Shown here in pieces: positions 16,666 through 25,828 of a DNA stretch of 64,000 nt. Position 1 is the stretch's first letter; each line of letters opens with the position of its first letter. Position numbers and translations under genes: made by a program. The notes under the pieces are model-generated. The model ran no database searches. It was not told the origin of the DNA and saw only the letters and a list, made by a program, of their open reading frames with translations. Where the stretch lies: assembly GCA_023399055.1 (NCBI GenBank), contig JAEWQV010000027.1, forward strand, positions 248,001 through 312,000, in the 5' to 3' direction. The DNA comes from Bacillota bacterium (GTDB lineage Bacteria; Bacillota; Clostridia; Lachnospirales; Lachnospiraceae).

Positions 16666-17685
16666 TTAAAAGGTAGGAAGATTATTCTCAAAGGCTTCAT
16701 AGGCTTCAATCATCTTATCTGTCCATTCATCAAATTCTTTATCTTCACTTTGATGTTCTGGATGTTGTTCAATATAAGCCAAAGTCTGTCTGATACCCTG
16801 ATCAAATCGTACTACAGCTTTATAATCTGGAACTAATCGCTTTACCTTAGTGTTGTCAAAGATAACAGAATTTGCTTTATCTCCAATTAAACCACCAAGG
16901 TAGTCTGGATGAGCTTTTGCTAAAGTATCGGAGGGGATATGGACAATCTTTGGCGCAATACCCAGTGCATCGCCAATAATCTCATAAATCTGATTCCAGG
17001 TTAGGCTTTCATCAGAAGTAATTTGCACAGCTTCGCCAATGGCATGTTTATTTCCCATTAAACCAACAAAGGCTTTTGCAAAGTCGGTATTGTGTGTTAA
17101 GGTCCATAGAGAACTTCCATCACCATGAATAATAACTTTTTTCCCCTGCTTAATTCGATTGATTACACTATAATTGCCGTTTCTACCATGTATTGCTAAT
17201 GGAATACTGGAATCTCCATAGGTATGGCTTGGACGAACGATAGTGATTGGGAAATCATGATTCCTATATTGCTTCATAAGAAAATCTTCACAGGCAATTT
17301 TATTACGAGAATATTCCCAGAATGGATTATATAAGGGGGTGCTTTCTGTTATAACAGGACTAGATAGGGGTTTCTGATATGCGGAAGCAGAACTTATGAA
17401 AATATATTGCTTGGTCTTACCAGTAAATAGACGTACATCTCGTTCTAAGGCATCCGGCGTAAATGCAATGAATTGAGCGACTACATCAAAAGAAAGATCC
17501 TTTAATTTCTCTCTCACGTCAGCTTCATTGTTAATATCAGCTTCAATTACCTTAACAGAGTCAGGAACCAGAGCTGGTCTATTTCCTCTATTTAATAAAT
17601 ATAATTCAAAACCACATTGCGGTGCCAGTGCTGTTATTGCAGTACTTATGGTACCGGTGCCTCCTATAAATAATGCTTTTTTCAT
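16666..17685 (-). CDS. NAD-dependent epimerase/dehydratase family protein
   Basis: A 339-residue atypical short-chain dehydrogenase. It has an N-terminal Rossmann motif FIGGTGTIS, an Asp at the end of strand 2 region, a SSASAY segment, and a later YSRNK that supplies the Tyr-x-x-x-Lys catalytic pair. It resembles the plant CSP41-like and bacterial sugar-nucleotide epimerase family. The substrate is unknown. The gene is 16 bases downstream of the acetyltransferase gene on the same strand, with AAGGGAG before the start, so the two are probably cotranscribed. Confidence 0.8.
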   Translation of the reverse strand: MKKALFIGGTGTISTAITALAPQCGFELYLLNRGNRPALVPDSVKVIEADINNEADVREKLKDLSFDVVAQFIAFTPDALERDVRLFTGKTKQYIFISSASAYQKPLSSPVITESTPLYNPFWEYSRNKIACEDFLMKQYRNHDFPITIVRPSHTYGDSSIPLAIHGRNGNYSVINRIKQGKKVIIHGDGSSLWTLTHNTDFAKAFVGLMGNKHAIGEAVQITSDESLTWNQIYEIIGDALGIAPKIVHIPSDTLAKAHPDYLGGLIGDKANSVIFDNTKVKRLVPDYKAVVRFDQGIRQTLAYIEQHPEHQSEDKEFDEWTDKMIEAYEAFENNLPTF

Positions 17686-17701
17686 ACTAGGTAACTCCCT
17701 T

Positions 17702-18334
17702 CTAGGCTTCTTCTATTTTTGCAATTTCGTTACTAATGGGTAGCAAATCATATTCTTTTTTTAATAATCCGAAGATGTAATAATCCGTCATTACGTTTAA
17801 TATGGCACCACCACGAATTTGACCTTCTTGGGTAAAACCCAGTTTTTGTGCTACACGGATAGAACCATGATTATTTGTAAAGCAACGAATTTGAAGGCGA
17901 TCTAAATCCAGGTATTCAAAGGCTGCCTTAACCATAGCTTGTCCAGCCTCTGGCGCATATCCTTTTCCCCAATACTCCTTATTAATACGATAACCAATAT
18001 CCGCTTGCTTTTTTAGCCTAAAATCATAAAGAACGATTTCTCCAATTACTTTATGAGAGTCTTTTAACTCCATTAACCAGGATAATTCCCGACCGGCTCT
18101 ATATTCTTTCATGGTAACATTATAATGATAATCCAATTTAATTTTTTTCTTGGGTCGTCGACGACCATTTAGATCTTTAGATTCGTCATACATTCCCCAA
18201 AAACGATATACACTATAGTCATTAATGAACTCAAGGCTATCTCTGCCGTCAGCCTCGCTTTCAGAAATTTGACGCAGGATTAAATGTTGTGTTTCTATGT
18301 GTGGCAATTTATTAAAAAATGCTTCGTATGACAT
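17702..18334 (-). CDS. GNAT N-acetyltransferase, RimJ/RimL type
   Basis: A 210-residue Acetyltransf_3 protein: HLILRQISESEADG at the N-terminus, IGYRINKEYWGKGYAPEAG (acetyl-CoA pyrophosphate-binding loop) in the middle, and IRVAQKLGFTQEG near the C-terminus. Such enzymes acetylate amino groups of ribosomal proteins, peptides or small molecules. It is the first gene of a pair with the epimerase. AAAGGAG before the start. Confidence 0.83.
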   Translation of the reverse strand: MSYEAFFNKLPHIETQHLILRQISESEADGRDSLEFINDYSVYRFWGMYDESKDLNGRRRPKKKIKLDYHYNVTMKEYRAGRELSWLMELKDSHKVIGEIVLYDFRLKKQADIGYRINKEYWGKGYAPEAGQAMVKAAFEYLDLDRLQIRCFTNNHGSIRVAQKLGFTQEGQIRGGAILNVMTDYYIFGLLKKEYDLLPISNEIAKIEEA

Positions 18335-18436
18335 TATTAACTCCTTTCCATAGGTATCTCTGAATAATTACCTTTCTTTTATTATTATACAAGAGTGATA
18401 AATTATCAATCCAAAATATTCATGTTCGTCTGTTTT

Positions 18437-19012
18437 CTAACCGAGGAACTGGTTTTCAATAAAGATTTTAGAGCCAATTCCAATTATCACAAAGCCACCC
18501 AGTAGCCTTGCCCGATACCCTAATAAGGAACCGCACATTTTGCCAATGTAGACACCCAGAGTACAAAAAATAAATGTAATTATTCCAATCAGCAGGGCGG
18601 AAGTTACTATGTTAATCTCTAAAACGGCAAGACTTACCCCTGCCGCTAGTGCATCTATGCTAGTCGCAATCCCTTGCAGGGTTAAATTTCTTGGCGCAAA
18701 GATATCCACAGCCTCAACTTCAGCTTCTGGATTTTTTCTCTCCTTAATGGCTTCGGTAACCATATTTAACCCAATAGCACCAAGTAAGAAAAAGGCTATC
18801 CAGTGATGGTAATTATTCAGGACATCGGAGAAGGTAGAACCCAGAAAATAACCGATTATAGGCATTAATCCTTGAAAAAATCCAAAAGTTAATCCGGTTA
18901 ATAGACATTCTTTTTTTGAAATGCGATAATGATAAATTCCATTGGTAATAGCTACTGCAAAGGCATCTGCTGATAAACCAAGTGCAAGAAGAAAAAGAGT
19001 TGTATAATCCAT
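18437..19012 (-). CDS. mntP: MntP-family manganese efflux pump
   Basis: A 191-residue membrane protein with six hydrophobic segments and two DUF204-type repeats, each carrying the conserved acidic motif: LSADAFAVAITNG in the first half and TSIDALAAGVSLA in the second. Members export Mn2+ (MntP in E. coli), although some clostridial relatives (YtaF) have a sporulation link. Its leader carries two stem-loops (19071-19138), but I could not find the core sequences of the yybP-ykoY manganese riboswitch. Divergent from the AEC transporter gene. Confidence 0.8.
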   Translation of the reverse strand: MDYTTLFLLALGLSADAFAVAITNGIYHYRISKKECLLTGLTFGFFQGLMPIIGYFLGSTFSDVLNNYHHWIAFFLLGAIGLNMVTEAIKERKNPEAEVEAVDIFAPRNLTLQGIATSIDALAAGVSLAVLEINIVTSALLIGIITFIFCTLGVYIGKMCGSLLGYRARLLGGFVIIGIGSKIFIENQFLG

Positions 19013-19387
19013 GGGTTATTTCCTTTCCAAGGTGAAATATATCATAATTATATGAAAGGCATAAAGAAGGCTCATGCAAAGGCAAAAGGCATGAGTCTTA
19101 GTCAGGCAATCCAATAGTCATAATTGTAAGGACTTGCCGATACAATAAAATATGCTGGAGACCAACTTTTTTATTACAAGTTTTACTTGTTATATATAAA
19201 AATCGTAACAGGTTAGCCATAAGCCTGATATCGCTTACAACTTTTAGGACTAAACTGTTACGAAAATTCAACTTTATCTTGAACATAGTTGCAAATGAGT
19301 GCATAATATCTAGCGAGGCATAAAATAAGGTTGTTTTATCTGCTTCATTGACATAAGATAGCTATTACATAGGAAAGTGGGAAGTAT
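19013..19387. promoter_or_regulatory. Structured divergent intergenic region (mntP / AEC transporter)
   Basis: This 375-base gap contains, reading as the minus-strand mntP leader, a CTCATGC/GCATGAG hairpin (19071-19095) and a GGCAA/TTGCC hairpin (19105-19138). Further out lies a 59-base imperfect stem-loop (19204-19262) closed by a perfect 8-bp arm, CGTAACAG / CTGTTACG. No coding sequence with a ribosome site is seen. The structure may belong to an RNA leader on either strand. Confidence 0.4.
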
Positions 19388-20317
19388 ATGAATTTGGCCA
19401 TCACTGCATTTATGCAGATAATGATTATGTTTTTTATTATTTTAGCAGGCATAGTATGTTATAAAACAAAATTAATCGATAACGAAATGAATAAGAAACT
19501 AGCTGATTTGGTACTCGTGCTGGTCAATCCAATTCTGATTTTTGTTTCCTATCAAAGAGAGTTTCAAGCAAATTTACTATCGGGGCTATTAATCTCTTTT
19601 TTGATGGCAACTATAACACATTTCTTTGCTATATTTACAGCGCGTTTCCTTGTTCGGAAGAAGAATAATAAACCAGATCTAACTATAGAACGATTTGCTA
19701 TTATTTATTCAAATTGTGGTTTTATTGGAATACCTTTAGTTAACGGTATATTAGGGAGTGAAGGGGTTTTCTATTTAACAGCCTACATGACTATTTTTAA
19801 TCTTTTTATTTGGACGCATGGTATGATAACGATGTCGGGAAGAACTGACAAAAAGATGATAATGAAAGCATTATTATCACCCTCTATTTTAGCGACCATA
19901 GGAGGATTTTTATTCTTTGTATGTAAGATAATGCTTCCAAATGTAATGATAGAAGCGTTATCTTATCTGGGCGATATGAACACACCCTTAGCAATGTTGG
20001 TATCCGGTGTAACCATTGCTCAAACAGACCTAATAAAATTGTTTCGTAAAATTAAAATTTTCTACCTGACTTTTTTGAAATTAATTTTTATCCCAGTAGC
20101 AATGCTATTTTTATTCCATTTATTTGATATGGAAAGAATTGTACTTCTGACTTCAATTCTTGCAGCTGCCTGTCCTACTGCAGCAAGCGTCAATCTTTTT
20201 GCCTTGAAGTATGATAAGAACTATTTGTACGCGTCCGAACTTTTTGCTGTAACGACCATTTTATCAATCATAACAATTCCTTTGGTTATGATTGTTGCTA
20301 ATTTGCTTATAACATAG
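19388..20317 (+). CDS. AEC-family (auxin efflux carrier type) transporter
   Basis: A 309-residue membrane protein with about ten hydrophobic segments in two halves and the family motifs NPILIFVSYQ in the first half and NCGFIGIPLVNGILG and AACPTAASVNLFALKY in the second. AEC proteins of this length in Firmicutes carry malate, other organic anions or amino acids; no substrate can be assigned. GAAAGTGGGAAG precedes the ATG. Monocistronic. Confidence 0.87.
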   Translation: MNLAITAFMQIMIMFFIILAGIVCYKTKLIDNEMNKKLADLVLVLVNPILIFVSYQREFQANLLSGLLISFLMATITHFFAIFTARFLVRKKNNKPDLTIERFAIIYSNCGFIGIPLVNGILGSEGVFYLTAYMTIFNLFIWTHGMITMSGRTDKKMIMKALLSPSILATIGGFLFFVCKIMLPNVMIEALSYLGDMNTPLAMLVSGVTIAQTDLIKLFRKIKIFYLTFLKLIFIPVAMLFLFHLFDMERIVLLTSILAAACPTAASVNLFALKYDKNYLYASELFAVTTILSIITIPLVMIVANLLIT

Positions 20318-20536
20318 TTGTATAACAGTACAGACGGGTACGTCTAGGGTATGAGTTATATATAAAATTATGGCTGATTTGTTACAATTTTTGGTCGACA
20401 TATCCTAGAAAATTCCGGATTGTGTCTTGCTTTATAGTATGGAATCGTAGTAAAATGAATAATACGAGTGATTTCTTTCGTGGGAGCTTGGGGTTAGATA
20501 AGTGAGAATTCGTAGAGATTATATAAGGAGTTTATA

Positions 20537-21415
20537 ATGATGAATGAATATGTAATTGTAAGTGATGCTACATTAGATTTACCTATAAATATTATTGAAG
20601 AACATAAGATTTCTGTAATTCCAATGGGGGTAAGTATTGATGATGCGGAATACACTCACTATCCGGACGAGAGGGAACTTAATATAGCTGACTTTTATTC
20701 AAAATTAAAAAATGGTGCAACATCACATACGTCCCAAATAACACCAATAAAGTTTATTGAATTTTTTGGGGAGATACTAAAATCAGGGAAAGATATCATT
20801 TACATAGGCTTTTCCTCTGGATTAAGCGGAACCTTTCAAGCTGCTCAATTGGCAAAACAGGAATTGACACAAGATTATCCAAATCAGAAGATCTACTGCA
20901 TTGACTCTCTTTGTGCATCTGTAGGAGAAGGTCTACTGGTATTACAAGCAGCTATGAAAAAGAAGAGTGGAATGGATTTAGAAGAACTTAAGAACTGGGT
21001 GGAAGAGAATAAGCTTAAGGTTCGCCACTGGTTTACTGTGAAAGATTTATTCTACCTTAAAAGAGGTGGTAGAATATCCTCTATAGAAGCCTTTGTAGGT
21101 ACTGCATTAAAGATAAAACCTGTATTAAGCACGGATGAAGCAGGTAAACTTGTAGTTCTGTCTAAAATCAGAGGAAATAAAGCAGAACTAGATTATTTAT
21201 TTACAAAGCTTCAAACAGAAGGAACTGATCTTACGAATCAAACGGTAATTATTGGTCATGGCGATGATTTGGCACAAGCACAGGAACTGGAAAAGCTAAT
21301 TCGAAGTAAAGAAGCAGTTAAGGATGTCATAATAACAAACATTGGGCCTGTTATAGGAACACATACAGGACCCGGTATGCTGGCACTTGTTTATTCCGGC
21401 AACCAATCAGAGTAA
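20537..21415 (+). CDS. DegV family fatty-acid-binding protein
   Basis: A 292-residue DegV protein (two-domain EDD fold). Recognisable parts are VSDATLDLP at the N-terminus, TSHTSQITP, GFSSGLSGTFQAAQLA, and the LKRGGRIS segment that lines the ligand pocket, ending with HTGPGMLALVY. DegV (FakB-type) proteins hold a fatty acid for phosphorylation by FakA; no fakA gene is next to it. ATAAGGAG before tandem ATG codons. A strong terminator follows. Confidence 0.9.
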   Translation: MMNEYVIVSDATLDLPINIIEEHKISVIPMGVSIDDAEYTHYPDERELNIADFYSKLKNGATSHTSQITPIKFIEFFGEILKSGKDIIYIGFSSGLSGTFQAAQLAKQELTQDYPNQKIYCIDSLCASVGEGLLVLQAAMKKKSGMDLEELKNWVEENKLKVRHWFTVKDLFYLKRGGRISSIEAFVGTALKIKPVLSTDEAGKLVVLSKIRGNKAELDYLFTKLQTEGTDLTNQTVIIGHGDDLAQAQELEKLIRSKEAVKDVIITNIGPVIGTHTGPGMLALVYSGNQSE

Positions 21416-21426
21416 ACTATAACATC

Positions 21427-21518
21427 AGACCCGTAGCAGAGGTTATACTGCCCCTATAAGTTAGACCTCAAGATCTAACTTATAGAAGGTCAGTACATTT
21501 AATCTACGGGTCTTTTTT
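21427..21518 (+). terminator. Branched terminator after the DegV gene
   Basis: Outer 10-bp perfect stem AGACCCGTAG / CTACGGGTCT (21427-21436 with 21504-21513) followed by a T-run. Enclosed in it is a second perfect 12-bp hairpin, CTATAAGTTAGA (21454-21465 with 21474-21485), extended by ACTG/CAGT pairing. The nested form is unusual for a plain terminator. Confidence 0.75.
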
Positions 21519-21562
21519 ATCTCTTATCATAGGTAACTTATCAGTGTTTTTGGAGGAATAAA

Positions 21563-22315
21563 ATGAAACAGGACATTAATAATACATCGAATAACAACCA
21601 ATTAATTAAGCCATATAAAAAGGATTCGGATTATTCCTATACTTTAGGCGCATTTCCTACCTTCGAACTCTTGAAGACGAAGCCGGAACAGGTCCTTAAA
21701 GTTCTAGTAGATCCAAGCTTTACTGACATGGATCATCTTCGAGAGCTATGCAAAGAGAAGAAGGTAGTTATAGAAATCAATCCAAAGTTAATATCAAAAT
21801 TGTCGGACAAGGATAATTGCTATGTCGTTGGGATATTTAATAAATATGAGAGTAAGCTTGACGAAGACAAACCACACATTGTACTAGTAAATCCAAGTAA
21901 TATGGGAAACCTAGGAACGATTCTTAGGACATCAGTAGGGTTTGGTATCAGTAATATAGGGATTATTTTACCTGGGGCAGATGTGTTTCATCCCAAAACG
22001 GTCCGTTCCTCGATGGGGGCACTATTTCGACTGAATCTTAGACATTTTAATTCCTTTGAGGAGTATCAGGCGCAATATGGCAGCCATGATATCTTCACCT
22101 TTATGCTGGATGGGGAAAAGACATTAACTCTGGAAGAATGCCCGAAATCCAAGCTGTTTTCCCTCGTATTTGGAAATGAAGCAACCGGGCTGGATCCCTC
22201 CTTCTCAAAAATTGGCACAAGTATTTTTATTCCACAGTCACCGGAGGTGGATTCCCTCAATTTAACCATTGCTGTTGGAATTGGGGCATATGTATTTACA
22301 AACCATGCGAAGTAA
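21563..22315 (+). CDS. TrmH/SpoU-family RNA methyltransferase
   Basis: A 250-residue SPOUT methyltransferase that would add a 2'-O-methyl group to a ribose in tRNA or rRNA, using S-adenosylmethionine bound in a trefoil knot. The three SpoU motifs are clear: motif 1 NPSNMGNLGTILRTS with the catalytic Arg, motif 2 SLVFGNEATGLD, and motif 3 VDSLNLTIAVGIG. The about 90 residues in front are a family-variable domain. TTGGAGGAAT precedes the ATG. It is followed 19 bases later by the GDPD gene. Confidence 0.85.
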   Translation: MKQDINNTSNNNQLIKPYKKDSDYSYTLGAFPTFELLKTKPEQVLKVLVDPSFTDMDHLRELCKEKKVVIEINPKLISKLSDKDNCYVVGIFNKYESKLDEDKPHIVLVNPSNMGNLGTILRTSVGFGISNIGIILPGADVFHPKTVRSSMGALFRLNLRHFNSFEEYQAQYGSHDIFTFMLDGEKTLTLEECPKSKLFSLVFGNEATGLDPSFSKIGTSIFIPQSPEVDSLNLTIAVGIGAYVFTNHAK

Positions 22316-22334
22316 GTGAGAAAAGGAGGTATTT

Positions 22335-23189
22335 ATGAATCCAGCTTTTCTAATAGCAATAATTATTTTTATGGTTCTCATTATTTTATATTTACTAGCC
22401 ATTATGCCAAATCTAAAGCGCAATCCAAAGAGCGACAAATTGGATGGATGGTTATATGCGCATCGTGGGTTACATGATAACAAAGGTATAGCTCCAGAAA
22501 ACTCACTTAAAGCTTTTCATCTGGCTGTGGAACAGGGATATGGAATAGAACTTGATGTACAGTTAACCAAAGATATGGTGCCAATTATTTTTCATGATCG
22601 TAATCTGCAGAGAGCATGTGGTGTTGCATATAAAGTAACAGAATTAACCTATGAAGAAATAAGTAAGTATGCCCTTTTTTATTCCAAGGAGAAGATACCT
22701 ACCTTGAAACAGGTACTGAAAGTAGTTAACTCAAAGGTACCAATTATTATTGAATTAAAGGCCCCATTAATAACGACTAAACTTTGTAAAGTTGTAGCAG
22801 ATACCCTGATGGATTATAAAGGGGTATATTGCATACAGTCCTTTAATACATTAGCACTTATCTGGTATAAAAAGCATTTACCTGGGGTAGTTCGTGGACA
22901 GCTATCAACAGATTTCCTTAGAGAAAAAATTACCGGTAATCTCCTTCAACACCTATTAATCAAATATTTGTTATTGAACTTTCTTGCAAAACCAGATTTT
23001 ATTGCCTACCACCATGTATATAAGGATAGTCTATCCTTTACCCTTTGCCGTAAATTGTACAAAGTTAAATCAGTTGCCTGGACCATTCAAACTCAGGAGC
23101 AGTATGATAAAAGTGGCAAGTATTACGACCTGTTTATTTTCGACAGTTTTATACCGGCAAAGAGCACAGAGGGAACGAATGATTTATAA
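22335..23189 (+). CDS. Glycerophosphodiester phosphodiesterase family protein, membrane-anchored
   Basis: A 284-residue protein with an N-terminal membrane helix (about 3-23) followed by a GDPD TIM-barrel domain. The catalytic residues of the family are present: His43/Arg44 in AHRGLHDN, Glu and Asp in GIELDVQLTKD, and His in IIFHDRNL. It hydrolyses glycerophosphodiesters from lipid turnover to glycerol-3-phosphate and an alcohol. AAAAGGAGG before the start; probably cotranscribed with the methyltransferase. A terminator follows. Confidence 0.87.
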   Translation: MNPAFLIAIIIFMVLIILYLLAIMPNLKRNPKSDKLDGWLYAHRGLHDNKGIAPENSLKAFHLAVEQGYGIELDVQLTKDMVPIIFHDRNLQRACGVAYKVTELTYEEISKYALFYSKEKIPTLKQVLKVVNSKVPIIIELKAPLITTKLCKVVADTLMDYKGVYCIQSFNTLALIWYKKHLPGVVRGQLSTDFLREKITGNLLQHLLIKYLLLNFLAKPDFIAYHHVYKDSLSFTLCRKLYKVKSVAWTIQTQEQYDKSGKYYDLFIFDSFIPAKSTEGTNDL

Positions 23190-23280
23190 TTGGGATACTT
23201 ATTCTTATTAATACGAAGAACATGTTTTCCTAGAGTATGGAATACCTTGGATTTGGGAATAAATATAAGTATCTGATCTG

Positions 23281-23323
23281 AATGATATAAGGTGTAATAT
23301 GTTTTGCACCTTATATCATTTTT
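23281..23323 (+). terminator. Terminator after the GDPD gene
   Basis: Perfect 14-bp stem (AATGATATAAGGTG at 23281-23294 with 23307-23320) and T-tract. Confidence 0.85.
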
Positions 23324-23344
23324 CAAGGTAACACCTAGAGAGGC

Positions 23345-24256
23345 ATGGTTATTATGATTAAATTCATTGTTCTTTGGTTTTTAGAATTTATGTGGTTATT
23401 GTCCAATCAATTGATGAAACCACGTATGTTATCTTATAAAAAAGGATTACAAAGAGAGAAGGACTGTAAGAAGTTTGACTTTGAAATATATAACGAACGA
23501 AAAAAAGAGAACTTTACCATTGTATCTGATTATGGATATCCACTGTGCTGTGAGTTGGTAGAGGCTGAAGATAACAAGGACTTGAAAATTGTCATCCTTT
23601 GTCACGGTTTTGGATATGCAAGATATGGAAGTATAAAATACATGGAATTGTTCTTAAAATTAGGGTTTCATGTATTAATTTATGATCATAGGAATCATGG
23701 TAACAGCGGGAAAGCATTGACAAGCATGGGGTTCTATGAAAAATACGATTTAATCAATGTGGTTGACTGGTGTTATAATAGATATGGTGATGACTGTAAG
23801 ATTATTACCCACGGAGAATCTATGGGCGCAGCGACGGTTTTATTGCATCTGGGAGTTGACGATAGAGTAAAAGGTGTTATCGCAGATTGTCCATATTCTG
23901 ATTTAGACCAGCTATTACGACATCAATTAAAGCAGTTTTATCATTTACCCTGTTTTCTTATTCCCATTGAAAGCGCAATCATGTATTTAAGAGCTGGCTG
24001 CTGGTTTCGGCAGGTATCACCAATTAAGGTGGTAAGCCAAACGGATACACCCATTCTCTTCATTCATGGTAAAATTGACAACATGGTTCCAGCTAGTATG
24101 TCCAAAGAGATGTATGAGGCAAAACCCAAGAATAAAGCGATTTATTTAGTTGCCAAAGCAAAGCATGCAGATTGTTATTGTAAGAAGCCTGGTGAATATG
24201 AGTATAGAATAATTGATTTCTTAAATAAGGTATTTAGAAATCTCCAGCAAGGATAG
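23345..24256 (+). CDS. Alpha/beta hydrolase (serine aminopeptidase-like)
   Basis: A 303-residue hydrolase with an N-terminal hydrophobic segment (about 5-22) and an alpha/beta fold: oxyanion region CHGFGYARYG, nucleophile Ser in HGESMGAA, acid Asp in FIHGKIDNMVP, and His in AKHADCY. The YDHRNHGNSGKA segment is typical of bacterial cell-envelope hydrolases of this group. Its substrate is unknown. The start is one of two close ATG codons (23345 and 23354) after TAGAGAGG. Convergent with argG. Confidence 0.85.
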   Translation: MVIMIKFIVLWFLEFMWLLSNQLMKPRMLSYKKGLQREKDCKKFDFEIYNERKKENFTIVSDYGYPLCCELVEAEDNKDLKIVILCHGFGYARYGSIKYMELFLKLGFHVLIYDHRNHGNSGKALTSMGFYEKYDLINVVDWCYNRYGDDCKIITHGESMGAATVLLHLGVDDRVKGVIADCPYSDLDQLLRHQLKQFYHLPCFLIPIESAIMYLRAGCWFRQVSPIKVVSQTDTPILFIHGKIDNMVPASMSKEMYEAKPKNKAIYLVAKAKHADCYCKKPGEYEYRIIDFLNKVFRNLQQG

Positions 24257-24292
24257 CTTCCACAATGGGAAGTAGTTTCCTGCTGGAGATTT
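24238..24292. terminator. Bidirectional terminator between hydrolase and argG
   Basis: AAATCTCCAGCA at 24238-24249 pairs with TGCTGGAGATTT at 24281-24292, overlapping the end of the hydrolase coding sequence and stopping just short of the argG stop codon. Additional GGA/TCC pairing lies inside. The arms give T-rich ends on both strands. Confidence 0.6.
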
Positions 24293-24298
24293 CATGTT

Positions 24299-25510
24299 TT
24301 AATCTTTGTTTATGTTTGCCATGTTCATAGCCCGTACCTTTAGTGATAAACCAAAGAGATTAATGAAGCCTTCTGCATCCTTATGGTTATAAAGTTCACC
24401 AGTAGTAAACGATGCGATGCTTTCATTATATAAGGAGTAAGGAGAGGTAGTTCCTTGTTTAATAATATTACCCTTATAAAGCTTCAGTTTTACTTCTCCA
24501 GTTACATATTGCTGTGTTACGTCGATAAATGCCTGATATGCCTCTCTTAAAGGAGTAAACCATTTTCCTTCATAAACGATATCTGCATAACGGTTAGCAA
24601 CTTCTTTTTTTGCAGAAAGAGTAGCACGATCTAGAATTAGCTCTTCCAGCTGCATATGTGCTTCTAACAATATCGTACCACCCGGAGTTTCATAAACCCC
24701 ACGGGATTTCATGCCAACTACACGATTTTCTACTATGTCAACAATTCCTACACCGTGTTTTCCACCGAGTTCGTTTAATTCCTTTATGATATTTGTTGCA
24801 GTCATTTTCTCACCATCAAGGGCAGTAGGAATGCCATTTTCAAAGGTTAGAGTAAGGGTAACACTTTCATCAGGAGCCTTTTCAGGTGAAACACCAAGAA
24901 CTAACAAATGGTCATAGTTCGGTGCATTTGAGGGGAATTCGAGTTCTAGCCCTTCATGGCTGATGTGCCAAAGATTTCGATCGCGTGAATAACTATTATC
25001 CGCAGAGAAGGGTAGGTGAATTCCATGATTTTCACAATATTCAATTTCCTCCTCACGAGAAGCCATCGTCCAAATTCTCCAAGGTGCAATTATTTTTAAA
25101 TCTGGAGCAAGTGCCTTAATAGTCAATTCAAAACGTACTTGATCATTACCTTTACCAGTTGCACCATGGCAAATAGCGGTAGCACCTTCAAGTCTTGCGA
25201 TTTCAACAAGTCTTTTTGCAATTACTGGTCTAGCCATTGAGGTACCAAGCAGGTACTTGTTTTCATAAACCGCATTAGCCTTCACGCAAGGAAGCACATA
25301 ATCGTTAACAAATTCGTCCACTATATCTTCAATATATAGTTTAGTTGCTCCAGACAATTTCGCGCGTTCCTCTAAACCATCAAGTTCATTTCCCTGTCCA
25401 ACATCAATACATACACACACTACTTCATAATCATAGTTTTCTTTCAACCAAGGAATAATAGCGGTAGTATCAAGTCCACCGGAATAGGCAAGAATTACTT
25501 TCTCCTTCAT
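24299..25510 (-). CDS. argG: Argininosuccinate synthase
   Basis: A 403-residue enzyme that joins citrulline and aspartate with ATP to form argininosuccinate in arginine synthesis. The N-terminal PP-loop AYSGGLDTT, the CVCIDVGQG segment, CHGATGKGNDQVRFE and SADNSYSRD are all family signatures and the length matches ArgG. AGGAGG (complement at 25518-25523) lies before the start. argH is not adjacent. The leader holds two small hairpins (TTTCGC/GCGAAA at 25549-25569 and ATCAACA/TGTTGAT at 25571-25594). Confidence 0.95.
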   Translation of the reverse strand: MKEKVILAYSGGLDTTAIIPWLKENYDYEVVCVCIDVGQGNELDGLEERAKLSGATKLYIEDIVDEFVNDYVLPCVKANAVYENKYLLGTSMARPVIAKRLVEIARLEGATAICHGATGKGNDQVRFELTIKALAPDLKIIAPWRIWTMASREEEIEYCENHGIHLPFSADNSYSRDRNLWHISHEGLELEFPSNAPNYDHLLVLGVSPEKAPDESVTLTLTFENGIPTALDGEKMTATNIIKELNELGGKHGVGIVDIVENRVVGMKSRGVYETPGGTILLEAHMQLEELILDRATLSAKKEVANRYADIVYEGKWFTPLREAYQAFIDVTQQYVTGEVKLKLYKGNIIKQGTTSPYSLYNESIASFTTGELYNHKDAEGFINLFGLSLKVRAMNMANINKD

Positions 25511-25828
25511 ATTAACATCCTCCTAATTATTGTTATCGGTTCATTACCTTTCGCGAACGTAAAGCGAAATATCAACAAAGACTACTATGTTGATGTGAAC
25601 GCACCCAGGAAGTCCAGTTATGCGTTATTTGGAACCAACAAGAGTTTTACTTTTGATTAAATATACAACACATCTTATTATTATGCAAGAACAAAATTAT
25701 AAAAAGTATAAAAATACATTATTGCATATATATATGACAGGAAACAGGTACAGATACCCTTTACATAAAAAAGATTACTATTATAATGAAAGTAAAGACT
25801 GGTACTAATACGAAAGGATGGAATTAAT
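25511..25828. promoter_or_regulatory. Divergent argG / maf intergenic region with ArgR-box-like sequences
   Basis: The 318 bases hold the argG leader hairpins next to the gene and, at about 25705-25736, two AT-rich near-palindromes, AGTATAAAAATACA and TGCATATATATATG. These resemble arginine repressor half-sites (consensus of the type TGnATnnnnATnCA). Their spacing is not the standard one, so this is a weak call. A 62-codon open frame here is not convincing. Confidence 0.3.

Noticed and set aside
19013..19140. yybP-ykoY manganese riboswitch before mntP
   Set aside because: Expected from gene function, but the conserved loop sequences of that RNA were not found in the minus-strand leader.
25511..25620. 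T-box leader before argG
   Set aside because: No AGGGTGGnACCGCG-type antiterminator sequence and no terminator; only two short hairpins.
25620..25808. 62-codon open frame between argG and maf
   Set aside because: AGGAAG lies upstream, but the product is Tyr/Lys/Ile-rich as expected from AT-rich non-coding DNA, and it covers the likely promoter and operator region.
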